A stretch of 64,000 nucleotides of DNA, taken from Cranoglanis bouderius (taxonomy: Eukaryota; Chordata; Actinopteri; Siluriformes; Cranoglanididae). The notes under the pieces were generated by a model. It ran no database searches, was not told where the DNA came from, and was given only the letters and a program-made list of their open reading frames with translations. This document shows positions 20,401-31,269 of this stretch, piece after piece (position 1 is the stretch's first letter; every line of letters starts with the position of its first letter). A program made the position numbers and the translations under genes. Location: positions 11,711,800 to 11,775,799 of the forward strand of contig CM042558.1 of NCBI GenBank assembly GCA_023630585.1. The letters are read 5' to 3'.

Positions 20401-21171
20401 TTGATAGGAAATTCAGGGTGATTTAGTGTATGTACAGATTTGAGGTGATAGAAAGTAAGAGCCAACGAATTATTTCAAAAGGAAAAGAAATAATACGGGA
20501 AGAGAGACAGTTTAGTTAGAGCAAGAAATTCTAAAACATAGGGACACATCAACTACAAACTGACAAAAAACTCAAACAAAACAGCAGTTTTACCATAAAT
20601 GACACTGTAGAAAATGGGGTTCCCCATAATAGAGAAGTGAGAAGAGCAGAGCTCACAATCCTTAGTGCTGACGATCCTGTTAACAAATGACTCCTTTGCT
20701 CTGGTAAGATTTCTTCCACTGTAAATGTCATTTTGTCAATGCAGGGTCCCTGACTAAACAGTCAGATGACAAGCTGTTGAGAAAGAAAGACATTTTGTAC
20801 TCAATTGATCTCTTTACACTTAAATACTTCCTTCCAGTGTGCCCCTGTTAGCAGTGTCCAGTCTTTCCATTGCATTTACAAAAAAGAGAGAGAAAATTGC
20901 CTTTTTCTTTTTTAAACAATATAACATTTCATTCATTGCACTTAGCACATTGACAAGTACGAATACCCCTCACAGAGTCCTGGGGCTTTTCCTTCTGTCC
21001 CCATCCATAAAACGTATGAAGCCGGCACACTGAAGCTGTTCAGGGCTGAATGTCACTTGATAATCGGTCTTTTGGCAGATCGCTTTCAGAATTTTTTGTT
21101 TGGTTTTGAGTGAGAAAAAGAGAAATCCATAGCCAAACAAGCCCTGATTAGCAGATAATTTTGTGTCCTTG

Positions 21172-21177
<6 letters not shown>
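17408..21177. other. long intergenic tract, no gene recognised
   Basis: No convincing coding frame, tRNA or named mobile element on either strand. The stretch at about 19140-19400 is less AT-rich, contains no low-complexity sequence and reads like candidate conserved non-coding DNA. This is impression only. Confidence 0.45.
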
Positions 21178-21266
<89 letters not shown>

Positions 21267-21300
21267 CCATCATTAAAAAGACAAACACACACACACACAC
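21178..21300 (+). repeat. (AT)n then (AC)n microsatellites
   Basis: About 42 AT units at 21178-21262, then a short spacer, then (AC)n at 21284-21300. Apparent Ile-Tyr frames are artefacts. Confidence 0.95.
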
Positions 21301-21444
21301 TGAGACGAAGATACCTCTTGATAGCTCTGACTTCATGTTGTGTGCTGAATATGGCCAATAATATCAAAGAGAAATACTGGATGCAACATATTAAAAATAC
21401 CCTTCTTATTTTACATATTCTTTCATTACCTATGCTTAGACCTT

Positions 21445-22054
21445 TTTATTTGAAAAAGACAGTATTATTTTAAAAAATAGAAAAGTAACATTTAATTCTT
21501 TAACAACTCACACCAGGAGAACATGATTTTTAAAAAACAAACAATCCAAAAAAACAAACAAACAAACAAAAAAAACCAGCTGTTTCCTCCCAAATTGTCA
21601 TAAAACCGAGAGGCATGGAATGACTTTCACAGAATTTCTTTGCCCAACTGTCAACTTTGTCTTCAGAAGTATGAAAAATATGTGAGTACTTCATATCACC
21701 TTGCAACTTTCATGTAAAGTTCATGCTTCTTTCACAGTTCACAGCTTCTTACAGCTCTCTCTTACAACTGGCACCATCTGCTCGGTTTTCTCAGTATATA
21801 TGGTTTGTGATTACATGTGAAATGCTTTCACTATACATATATGGTCTGCATCTTTTCCATTATAAAATAAATAAAAATGAAATCTCTTATTATGACACTG
21901 TATTTATAATTGGGACACTTGTAATCTTGCAACAAAGCAATGGTTTTGTTCAGTGGACTGGTAGTGTTGACTGTGAGCTGTAATTTGAGTAGCTTTACAA
22001 AGTTTGTACGGCTTCTCTGACATATTCCCTTTGAGCAGTTGTACACCTTCTATC
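21445..22054 (-). other. lrrn2: lrrn2 3' UTR candidate
   Basis: Sequence downstream of the lrrn2 stop codon on the - strand. The first plausible AATAAA on that strand appears as TTTATT at 21445-21450, which would give a 3' UTR of about 0.6 kb. The extent is inferred from this single hexamer. Confidence 0.35.
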
Positions 22055-24193
22055 TTAAAACGCCTCTTTTGCAGGACCCAGAACATCTTGCACTGGCTTA
22101 GCATCACTGAGCACCTTTCCACTGCCCTCTGAGAGTTTATCTTTGTACTGCTGAAGTGAATCTGTAGCCATGAAAGCCTTTGCTTCCTGGGTCACAATGT
22201 TGGAATGGGGTTTCTCAAACTCTTCCCAGTCATACATTGTCCTCCCATGACAAGTTTTGGCTGCCAACAGGATGAGGAAAAAAGCTGATATACCCAATAG
22301 GAATACTGGGGTGATGTCTGCAGAAGGAACTAGGAGAAGCACCTCTTTAGTCCTGAGATGGACACAGGAGGTGTCATTTGGCCCCATATGCAGACAAACC
22401 TTGTAATGGGTCCCTGGTTGAAGGCGGGTTAGGTTGAAGCCTTTAGTGCCAGCTAGTATTCTAGTACTATGCTTGTGGTGGTCTTCTAGGCTTCCGTTGG
22501 CTGTCCAAGAGATTCTGGCAGCAGGGATGTTATGGCCAGTGTGCCAAGACAGTAAAGCATATCGTTCTTTAACATCATGGACCTCAAGGCTGTCTTCATC
22601 TCTTTGATCATTTGTTATTTGAGCCCTGCCAGATCCCTCCACTTTTAGTGTTAGACTCTTTGTGTCAGCCCCAACTAGATTCTGTGCAACACAAGTGTAA
22701 AAACCAGCCTCCTCAGGGGTGACTCCAAATATTTCCAAAGTGCCCTCTGTTAAAACCTGGTAACGTCCAAATCTTGTGGAGGGAGTTAATCTCAAACCTT
22801 TTGGAATGACCCAGTAAATACTTGGTTCTGGTTCTGCCAGTGCTCGGCAATGCAGGGCTATGTTGTCCCCATGTTTCACTTGAATGTAAGAAGGGAACAT
22901 ACTTGGGGCAATCAAAGGGAGGCAGCTATCTGCCATCTCCCTGAAGGAGACTTCTTTCACTCGTCTCGCTTTCAACTCTGGAGGTTCTGAGCAGAATGTC
23001 GACTGTGGTTCAATGAAACGAACTGGCTTGTCATCCTCTGCCCCCGCCCAGCGAATAAGGCAGTCACAGCGAATGGGATTGGTGTGCAGACTAATCTCCT
23101 GTAAGCTTGGCAGAGACTGCACAGTCTGACGATGCAGAGCACTCAAGGCATTACTGTTGAGCATCAAGCTTTCCATACGTGGTAGCTTCTGGAATGCCTG
23201 AGGGTGAATGTATGACAGTCGTGGATTGTTTGTGATTTCTAGTTTTGTCAGTTCAGGGAGGTTTTCCATTGCTGAGTGCTCAATGGACACCAGATCCTCC
23301 ATGTTGTTCAAGCCGAGCTCCTTTAGATGAAGCATGTCCCTGAAGTCCCCTTTTTGCACCAGCTGAATTGGGTTCTTGTTAAGGTCCAGAAATTTCAAGC
23401 CTGGTAGCTTCTGCAGTGCCTCTTTTGGAACTTTGGTCAGGTTGTTGTCATAGAAGCTAATACTCTCCAGGTTCAGAAGTCCTTCTAGAGCACGCTCTGA
23501 GACCTCATGTAAGCCCATACCTGCCAGGACCAGGCTGCGCAAGGATCCAAGAGGTTTGAAGTTGAGATCTTGTATAGTGTCCACTGGATTTCCTCCGGTC
23601 ATGAGTACTTCTAGTTGAGGCAAAGCATGGAACCAACGCCTGTCAATTATCATTAGGTGGTTAGAGTTGAGATGAAGCCTTACAAGGTTACCTAAACCTT
23701 TGAAAGCTCCTGGGGAAATACTTCTGAGCCTATTATGATTGAGATACAATTCCTGAAGGTTGGGCAGCCCAGAGAAAGCTGCTTCAGGCAGGTGCCTCAG
23801 CTGATTCTCTTCCATGTGTAGGCTTAGAAGAGCTGGCAGGTCAGTGATTCTCAAGTTACGGGTGCTGATGAAACTGTTGTGGGAGAGATCCAGCTCAGTT
23901 AGATTGGTGAGACCCTGGAGTTCACTTTGGTCCACTGAACTGATGAGGTTGCTCTGCAGTCTTAGTGTTTGTGTCTCTGGAGGGAGGGATGTGGGCAACT
24001 GAGTGAGGAGCAGGTCATTACAGTCAACAGTTGGAGCCTCTCTATACACAGACTGGGGTGAGTACCAGGGTTTGATCTGGCATACACATTGGTGAGGACA
24101 GGGTACCTTCCACGGGATTGAGTGAATAACCAAGGAGCTAGCAACCCCAAACAGGAGGTGAATATGCACAAAAACCATTGTAATCTCACTCAT
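22055..24193 (-). CDS. lrrn2: leucine-rich repeat neuronal protein 2 (Lrrn2), single coding exon
   Basis: A complete 712-aa type I membrane protein, typical in length for LRRN proteins. Residues 6-27 form a signal peptide (MVFVHIHLLFGVASS). LRRNT cysteines are C32, C36, C38 and C58. About 12 leucine-rich repeats span 73-370. The LRRCT has C376, C378, C401 and C424. An Ig domain follows (C449-C501, W461), then an FN3-like domain (about 524-612), a transmembrane helix (about 626-646) and a short tail with YDWEEFEKP and Tyr/Ser residues. Sequons include N97, N251, N566, N587 and N606. LRRN proteins act at the neuronal surface in adhesion and signalling. The whole coding region is one exon, as in the family. 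A second Met six codons in is an alternative start. Position next to mdm4 favours lrrn2 over lrrn1 or lrrn3. Confidence 0.95.
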   Translation of the reverse strand: MSEITMVFVHIHLLFGVASSLVIHSIPWKVPCPHQCVCQIKPWYSPQSVYREAPTVDCNDLLLTQLPTSLPPETQTLRLQSNLISSVDQSELQGLTNLTELDLSHNSFISTRNLRITDLPALLSLHMEENQLRHLPEAAFSGLPNLQELYLNHNRLRSISPGAFKGLGNLVRLHLNSNHLMIIDRRWFHALPQLEVLMTGGNPVDTIQDLNFKPLGSLRSLVLAGMGLHEVSERALEGLLNLESISFYDNNLTKVPKEALQKLPGLKFLDLNKNPIQLVQKGDFRDMLHLKELGLNNMEDLVSIEHSAMENLPELTKLEITNNPRLSYIHPQAFQKLPRMESLMLNSNALSALHRQTVQSLPSLQEISLHTNPIRCDCLIRWAGAEDDKPVRFIEPQSTFCSEPPELKARRVKEVSFREMADSCLPLIAPSMFPSYIQVKHGDNIALHCRALAEPEPSIYWVIPKGLRLTPSTRFGRYQVLTEGTLEIFGVTPEEAGFYTCVAQNLVGADTKSLTLKVEGSGRAQITNDQRDEDSLEVHDVKERYALLSWHTGHNIPAARISWTANGSLEDHHKHSTRILAGTKGFNLTRLQPGTHYKVCLHMGPNDTSCVHLRTKEVLLLVPSADITPVFLLGISAFFLILLAAKTCHGRTMYDWEEFEKPHSNIVTQEAKAFMATDSLQQYKDKLSEGSGKVLSDAKPVQDVLGPAKEAF

Positions 24194-24427
24194 TTTTATT
24201 AGAAAGGTCGGTTAGTTGGTTATCACCGCATAAATTTCACTTGGTGTTTGCAAATAAATTGCCTCCAAATTTCTTGTGTTTCATCTTTTCCACTCTAGAT
24301 TGATCAAAGAATTACTTGCTCTGATGTTCTGAAGTGGGACACACTAAGATGAGTCTGGGTCTCCTCTCATTCCCTTGTTCTTACATCCTTGTCCAATGGA
24401 GCTTTCAGGATTACTTTAGAGGCATAC
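24194..24427 (-). other. lrrn2: lrrn2 5' UTR part of the coding exon (inferred)
   Basis: Upstream of the start codon on the - strand, CTCTTTCTTTGTCAG ends at about 24428 (seen as CTG at 24428-24430 on the + strand). This makes a good 3' splice acceptor with a pyrimidine tract. LRRN genes typically have non-coding first exons spliced to one coding exon, so the first exon and promoter would lie at higher coordinates. Neither could be located. Confidence 0.5.
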
Positions 24428-24430
24428 CTG

Positions 24431-25280
24431 ACAAAGAAAGAGTAAATGCAGATAAAGATCACTCGTGTCATGATTCATCGATAATGTCATATATATGAGC
24501 AGTACCTTTCAGCTGTTATTGCTAGCTTTCTAGTTCACATTTAGTGCATGCAGTGATAGGTGATTAACTGTCATTTTCATTTAATTCACAGTTTCAAAGG
24601 CAGTTCTCTCCTGGCTAAAAGTTGATATCTTTTTCAGTATCATAACATCTTACCAAATCTTCAAAGATTATCTCTAAATTAGTTCAGTGATATTACAGTA
24701 CAGTCTGACTGAATTCATAACAGGATCACTGTTGTGGAAATGTAAAAGGAATAAAGGCTTCTGTTAATTATTGCAGTATACCATCTGGGCCTTAAACAAC
24801 CATAGTGATGGTGTGGTCTTCGGATAAAGCTACCGAAGATGCACATTGTCCCACATTGTGTTCATATATATTGTAGCTCAATAACCAGCAGATGTCATTT
24901 ATGCTGAAGTGACATCAAGAGCCATCAAACATGTTCTTGGAAGACCAGGATATAGCTTTTTCTCTCTGTTTTCTTTCTTTCTTTCTTTTTCAGTAAGAAA
25001 ATCTGTTTATTTGTACGTGAAAATTAGTTTTCTTCCTGAAATTGCACCATAGTCTTAGGTGCCCAGGCATCACTGCACTGCTTCTAAGTGGCAGATTGGC
25101 AAAGGCTCTTTACTTGCTCTGATTATTGCATCCACCACACCTCCCCCCCTTTCCTTCCTCCTGCCTTGCTGATCCATCCTTCTTCTGAATGCCCAATTAC
25201 TCCTAATGTACTCCCTGTCTCCCTTCTTCAGTTCACCAGAGAGCTACCTGATGGCTCTGAGACCATTTGTTCTCCTTCAG
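24431..25280. other. probable lrrn2 upstream/intron sequence, nothing recognised
   Basis: AT-rich sequence without coding frames. A CTTT-rich tract lies near 24960-24995. Confidence 0.4.
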
Positions 25281-25308
25281 ACACACACACACACACACAC
25301 ACACACAC
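25281..25308 (+). repeat. (AC)n microsatellite
   Basis: About 14 AC units. A frame reading THTHTH here is an artefact. Confidence 0.94.
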
Positions 25309-26035
25309 TGGAAGCAACAACGTGATCTTGAGCTATCAACACGTCACCCCTTCCAGCCAACAGAGTGCACGATGTGCCACAAAGCTCGTTTACAAAGTGT
25401 CAGCTTTACAGGCAAGAAGCTTGGCCCCCATGATGCACTCCGTCAATCCATCCTGACTGGCTGAGCTGTGTACCAGTGATCCCACACCTGTGTGCTAATA
25501 AGGCGTGAGAGTGCATTGAGCACTTTTGATGAATGCAGATGTTGTGTCTTGCGTGTTATATGAAGTAGCCCACACCTCCAGTTTTGAATCTGGTAAGCCA
25601 GTAAATTTCCAATTGTAATTAGGCCAGAAAAAAATGGACTTAAAATATTCCCTGATGATGTGGCTGTGTTTTGTTTGCTGATAAATGTATAAATTGGTTC
25701 TTAATAATCAAAAAACAGCATTTATTGTTGATGCTTATATCTAGACTTACAATTTTTTTTCTTCTTTACACATTTCTGTGTTTTTTGGTGATGGCTAGAC
25801 AGAATAGCCTTAAGCAGCCTCAAGGTGAGTATGTATTTGTACTATTGAAATAACTGTAACTGTGCCAGAGAAAAGACCCAATAACAGCTCCCAAGTGGCA
25901 CAACAGAAGTGTTTGCCCCATAGTCCAGGGATCACTAGTTTGTACCTTGATGATGCCACGGCCATCCGTAGCTGGGAGATAGCAAAATTGGCTGTGCTTT
26001 CTTGGGGGGTGGGAGGTTTTGTGGGTGAAACACAC
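25309..26035. other. non-coding, nothing recognised
   Basis: No gene or named repeat supported. Confidence 0.4.
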
Positions 26036-26724
26036 TAGAGCTGCAACAACTAAATGATAAAATCAATAATAATCGATTATGAAAATCGTTGTCAATGAAT
26101 CTCATTATCGATTAGTTGGTCTGAGGACAGCATGGGACATGTTTACTCATTACGTTACTTCTGTTCCGAAAACACACATTGGAGAGTATATACTAAAGTT
26201 GTGTACCAAATGATGTACTATACATTATACACTTACACTATGCACTATGTACTCCATCGTCTAGTGTATCAATTTTAGAAGTGTAGTATCGTCTCAAATG
26301 GAACACTAGCATTTTTTTTACTAACTAGAAGTATAAGCTGCTTCCTAGTCGATGACACATGACGTCAATCGCACGTAATGCGACGCCGCTAGCTTTATCA
26401 GAACACCCAGAGTCAATGAAAATAAATTTCTTCAGTTACTGTTTATTTTCGAAGTTACCTTTTCTGCCCAACATGACCTCAGTCAACATTAGACGGAGGC
26501 GTAATCATCAAGTGACAGCGGAAAAAAAGTGTGCGACCCAAGTCCTCTAAGGCATAGGCGCATTTTATATTAAATGCCGCGTGGAAGACTGTACAAGTGG
26601 AACTTGTGTAGCACGGAATCAAGACAGAGATGCACGAGCACAAACTTTATGTTTATATACAAAATGCTCCACGGTGTGCAAGGGGTTGGGGAAATTGGTG
26701 CGAGTTGCTTAAAAGGTTTAGTTA
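26036..26724 (-). mobile_element. hAT-like non-autonomous element, copy 2 (partial, inverted)
   Basis: It begins TAGAGCTGCAACAACTAAAT and continues with AATCGATTATGAAAATCGTT, the reverse complement of the right end of copy 1 (12001 downwards). Similarity continues, with many substitutions, to GGTGCGAGTTGCTTAAAAGG at 26698-26717, which matches 11411-11430 in reverse. The other half is missing, cut off at a Tc1-like fragment. Both copies share an internal stretch that reads VQGVGEIGASCLKG in one frame. Confidence 0.65.
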
Positions 26725-26734
26725 AAAGGTTTAA

Positions 26735-27016
26735 TTTAATTCTTCTCTTACAATGCCTGATGAGGTTGGAGAATACATGACAAGGGATCTGAGACCATGC
26801 CTCCATACAGAATCTCTCCAGATCCTTAAAATTTTGAGGTCCAAGCTGGTGGGCTCTCATCTTCAGTTCACCCCACAGGTTTTCTATGGGTTTCAAGTCA
26901 GGGGACTGGGATGGCCATGGCAGGACCTTGATTTTGTGGTCAGTAAACCATTTTTGTGTTGATTTTGATGTAAGTTTTGTATCATTGTCCTGCTGGAAGA
27001 TCCAACCACGGCCCAT
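26735..27016 (-). pseudogene. Tc1-like transposase C-terminal fragment, family D
   Basis: The - strand frame starts MGRGWIFQQDNDTK with the second catalytic Asp, then WPSQSPDLKPIENLWGELK with the catalytic Glu (DLNP altered to DLKP). It continues through the RFCMEAWSQIP region to CKRRIK. The N-terminal DNA-binding domain and the first Asp are absent. Past about 26735 the frame runs into the neighbouring hAT-like sequence, so the apparent 148-aa protein is a chimera of two repeats. Confidence 0.88.
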
Positions 27017-27179
27017 TTTAAGCTTTGAAATGTAAAAAAGAAAAAAAAAAGTAAAATATCAATGGGACTATACTTCAAATATATTTTTCTCATATGAATT
27101 CATAGGGATGCCAATAATTGTTGCACACCTATATGTAACAAAGATATATATTTTTTTGATAAACCTGTGTTGTGTTATA
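26735..27179 (-). mobile_element. truncated Tc1-like element, family D
   Basis: A transposase C-terminal fragment (listed separately) is followed by a terminal-repeat remnant with GATGCCAATAATTGTTGCAC at about 27108-27130. The middle and N-terminal parts are missing, and no second terminal repeat was found. Confidence 0.8.
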
Positions 27180-27181
27180 TA

Positions 27182-27706
27182 CAGTATCTCACAAAAGTGA
27201 GTACACCCCTCACATTTTTGTAAATATTTTATTATATCTTTTCATGGGACAACACTGATGAAATGACACTTTGCTACAATGTAAAGTAGTGAGTGTACAG
27301 CTTGTATAGCAGTGTAAATTTGCTGTCCCCTCAAAATAACTCAACACACAGCCATTAATGTCTAAATCGCTGGCAACAAAAGTGAGTACACCCCTAAGTG
27401 AAAATGTCCAAATTGGGCCCAATTAGCCATTTTCCCTCCCCAGTGTCATGTGACTCGTTAGTGTTACAAGGTCTCAGGTGTGAATGGGGAGCAGGTGTGT
27501 TAAGTTTGGTGTTATCGCTTTCACACTCTCTCATACTGGTCACTGGAAGTTCAACATGGCAGCTCATGACAAAGAACTTTCTGAGGATCTGAAAAAAAGT
27601 ATTGTTGCTCTAAATAAAGATGGCCTAGGCTATAAGAAGATTGCCAACACCCTGAAACTGAGCTGCAGCACGGTGGCCAAGACCATACAGCGGTTACAGC
27701 GGTGTC
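27182..27706 (+). mobile_element. truncated Tc1-like element, family G (left half)
   Basis: After TA (27180-27181) it starts CAGTATCTCACAAAAGTGAG, followed by TACACCCCTCACATTTTTGT. The related word AAAGTGAGTACACCCCTAAG recurs at 27378, marking the internal part of the terminal repeat. The transposase N-terminus follows from ATG 27556: MAAHDKELSEDLKKSIVALN, then GYKKIANTLKLS and TVAKTIQR, a helix-turn-helix. Homology ends near 27706. The catalytic domain and right terminus are missing. Confidence 0.88.
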
Positions 27707-29879
27707 TACTCAAATACTCTGGTTTCAAGGTTTCAAGGATAGCAACCATAACAACACTAGCTACATGGGTGTCTGTGTGCTCATGCATGCAGAAGGGGGT
27801 GAATAGTGCTTTCCTAGTTTGAAACAATGCAGTTGGCTGGCTTCACGTGCCTCAGAGGAGGCACCCTCTTCACCCTTCTTTGTTGGTGACTGTTGTATAA
27901 TAGGGGAGACCTAACTGGTGAGTGGGAATTGCCCAAGACTAAATTAGGGATTATGTTTGAAATTTGATGTATGTATGAATACATCTGTGCAAGGGGGGAT
28001 GATGTAGAATATGAACATTTTTGTTTTGTTTTGAAATTTGTGAAAAGAGAAGGAAAAGGCCTAAGCTATGTCAAATGTATTAGAGGATATGAACTGAATT
28101 TAGATCAGGCCAGATTCTCCAGAGCTGTAAGGCAAACGTGAGAATGAAAAAGAGATTCTCATTTCAGATTATTACTGACAGCCATTTTGGTTCTGGAGCA
28201 GAATAAAAATCAAGAATAAAAATGCCATTGGTTTATAATAGTATTCTTTTGTACACAATGGCTCATGCAGTTGGTTACATTTTTCCCTTTTTGCAGACAA
28301 AGAGTGCCATAGAGAGACATTATTATAGGCCATACACTATATACTAACTAGATTTCAAGTCATATTTTAAAGTTTCAATGGAGCGTTGCCTTATGTCCTT
28401 GACTGTTGAAACCGCTTCTCATACAGAATGCTATGATGATGAGCTTGTGCATTGTATATTTATCTGCTTTTATCTGAGAGATACGTGTAATCTATTAATT
28501 GACACACCACTGGATGAAATCATGGTTATGTACTCATATCAGTCAGTAATCCTATCATACATTACAATGGCATCTTATCCTTTATTTCTATTTGGAGCAG
28601 TTCTCTCAACTTTACTCCCACTTATTTATCATTTCATTGTTCGATTTGGGTAATCCAAGCCATATCACAAAAAAATAAGACAACAGCTCATTTTATATAC
28701 ATTCTGGATGCTTTTTCTTGTCTTCAACAAGCCATTTTCAGTGAAACACATTGTACAATGATACATTTTTTGGGGAGATGAATTGATTAGCATTCATATT
28801 TCATGAAATGTGGCTTGAGGTTATTAAATAAAAGGGAATACTTGAATCAATGTGGAATCCATAAATTGTTATCATTTTGGAATGAAAGGTTGTTAGCAGT
28901 CTTTCCCCCCTCTGGTGCTTTCAATAAAGAATGTGTTGTGGTGCAAGGAAGCTCAAATGCTTTAATTAATGACAAAAAGTTCAAAGAGCTCATTTTTAAA
29001 GCATATGAATTGATATACAGTAGATGAAATTCATAGTCTTCTTTTCCAAGTGAGGAACATTTTTACTATTTATCACAGTAACCCCCTGCAAATGTTTAAA
29101 TAATAATCCAGCTATATGTTAAATATAGATTTAACTCATTCTGCCTGGATGGTTATTCCACTGACCCAGGCTCACTCTTGTAACTCTCTGGCTAGACATC
29201 TATAAAATGTATATAAATATATTCTAGTTGGAAATGGAAATGTCCTATAACAATTTTTACAACCATGGTGAGCAGTTGTAGCCCATCCACCTCAAAGTTC
29301 AATATGTTGTGCATTCTTTAATGCTTTTCTGCTTACTATAGCTGTAAAGAGTAGTTCTTTGAGTTCTTATCAGCTCAAACCAGTCTGGCCATTCTCCTCT
29401 GACTTCTGTCAATCATCAACAAGGCATTTCTGCCAGCAGAACTGCCACTCACTGCATATTTCTTTCTTTCTTTTTCACACCATTCTCTGTAAACGATTGT
29501 GTGTTCCAAAATTCGCCATACATAATGGAAATTAGGGGAAACACGTTTTAGCAAAATAACTTCCAAAATGTTTCATACTTAGTTTATATTATATATATTT
29601 TCCAGCCTTTAAGAATGCCTTTGACAAAAGAAGACCATATTTAAATCATTCTCCTGGCCGGATCGGGAAGCTGTCGCAAGGTTGCGATGGACATGCAGTT
29701 ACATGCATAACACCAGATGTGTTAACACAAGTTCATCATTAGTGGGAGAGACAACTTTGTGTGTGTTTACAAAGAAATGGCTATCATGTAGAGGATGTTT
29801 TGTAAATAAAGTTACATTTTGCTAAAAAGTGTTACTTTCCCGTATGTACAGAAACATTTGAGACAACCTGTATAGAGAC
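27707..29879. other. non-coding tract, nothing recognised
   Basis: AT-rich sequence without supported genes. The 91-codon open frame at 28378-28653 is hydrophobic at its end but matches no family I recognise and lacks any splice or promoter context. Confidence 0.45.
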
Positions 29880-29995
29880 TATTGTGCATGAAAATTTCAG
29901 GAGATCCATGGTTTCTGAGATACTCAAACCAGCCCATCCGGTACCAACAACTATGCCACAGTCAAAGTCCCCAAGATCACATTTTTTCCTACGGT
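29880..29995 (+). mobile_element. fragment of a dispersed fish DNA repeat
   Basis: Contains TTTCTGAGATACTCAAACCA and GCCCATCCGGTACCAACAAC, then CCACAGTCAAAGTCCCCAAG. I recognise these from an abundant fish repeat whose other end typically reads CCTAATAAAGTGG. Only an internal piece remains; it abuts a LINE tail. From memory, without alignment. Confidence 0.5.
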
Positions 29996-30430
29996 TGACA
30001 TGAACACGTTTGCTGGAATGAGGAGCACCTTCAACCGTAGGCTGATTCCCCCTCAATGCAACAAGGAGCGCTACAGGAGGTAATTTGTGCCTACTGCCAT
30101 AAGACTGTACAATTCGTCCCCCATGTGCAGAGGCACCTTTGACTTTTTGCAGAACGTGCTGATAAACTAGGCAAATACCCACTGTCCACACCTTCAAATC
30201 CTACACACGTATTTATATTTACTGTTTTTATATTCCATGTATATTGTGTATATTGTGAATTGTGTATATTGTGTAATTACCTCTGAGGTCCTGTATTTGT
30301 TGTATTATATGTGGTACATTTGTGGATTGTAGTCTTAATGTCTTGCTGCTCATGCACACTAATTTCCCCACGGGGATAAATGAAGTACCTATCTACCTAC
30401 CTACCTATATACCTACCTACATACATACAT
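29996..30430 (+). mobile_element. non-LTR retrotransposon 3' end
   Basis: A short coding remnant (RRLIPPQCNKERYRR, then FVPTAIRLYNSSP with one break) resembles the C-terminal end of fish LINE ORF2 proteins. It is followed by a T/GTATATTGTG-rich 3' UTR, TTTCCCCACGGGGATAAATG and a terminal (CTAC/CTAT)n microsatellite (30387-30430), the usual tail form of such elements. The 5' part is truncated. The clade is not assigned. Confidence 0.65.
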
Positions 30431-31269
30431 GTGTAGGTTAACTGAACCTCTTAATCTGTATTTGCATGATTTTTTACATTGCACTGCTGCTACATGATTG
30501 GATTTTATAGTAGATTCGTATCTATTTCTCCCTTTGCTCTCAATTACTTATGACCCTGATTGATTTTACACTGACCTCTGCCACAGCATCTGACAGTGCT
30601 GCTCTTTGTTTTCCTTTTCTTGCCTTTGCCTCATTCTGGAATCCTGTCTGACCCACCTATACTCAAAATGGTTGTGCACTTACAGTGATTTTACACAGAG
30701 AGCAGTGAAGCAGGGTTGATGGCTTGTAAAACAATATTGACCAAAGTCCTCTTTCAGTCTCTGTAATGGGTTCATAATGGACAGATGCAATTTTTTTGTT
30801 TTGTTTTTTAACTCCCTGCAATTTTTGCATCAGACCTATTGCATACTTCTAAATGACCCTTGCTCTGCCCTCGGTGTATGGATTAATTCCAGGAATGGTA
30901 AACATACACATCAATTTAAGCATATACTTGTTTTAGGCCAGAGGTGAGATTACTTGCTGCTAACCCTTTAGACAAAGAAGCCAGTGTTGAATAATATACA
31001 ACTAAAAATCGCCTAGAACTCTAATGGCTTTAAGTTAATTGAATATTTTTCAGAGGTCTATGTGAAACACACAGTGAAAGTGTCCTCAGAGAATCCAAAT
31101 AAAACATAGCAGAGTAGCAGATACGTTATACGGTTAGCCTTGATGTGTAATATCTATGAGAACTTAGAATTGTATCCAATCTGCCATTAGTGATGGCAAA
31201 TTTTAAAAAATTGTTTACATTTGTCTGAGTCGGTGTATTAGGGAAAGGAATGCGCTAGCTTTATATATA
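30431..31269. other. non-coding, nothing recognised
   Basis: No coding frame or repeat supported. Confidence 0.45.

Noticed and set aside
22055..24193. Assignment to lrrn1 or lrrn3 rather than lrrn2
   Set aside because: Domain order is the same in all three, but adjacency to mdm4 in convergent orientation matches lrrn2; sequence alone was not aligned.
25088..25456. 122-codon frame rich in Thr-His
   Set aside because: Produced by the (AC)n microsatellite at 25281-25308.
26570..27016. 148-codon - strand protein
   Set aside because: It is a chimera of a Tc1 transposase fragment and adjacent hAT-like sequence, not a gene.
28378..28653. 91-codon frame with hydrophobic end
   Set aside because: No family resemblance, promoter, splice sites or codon bias; likely chance in AT-rich DNA.
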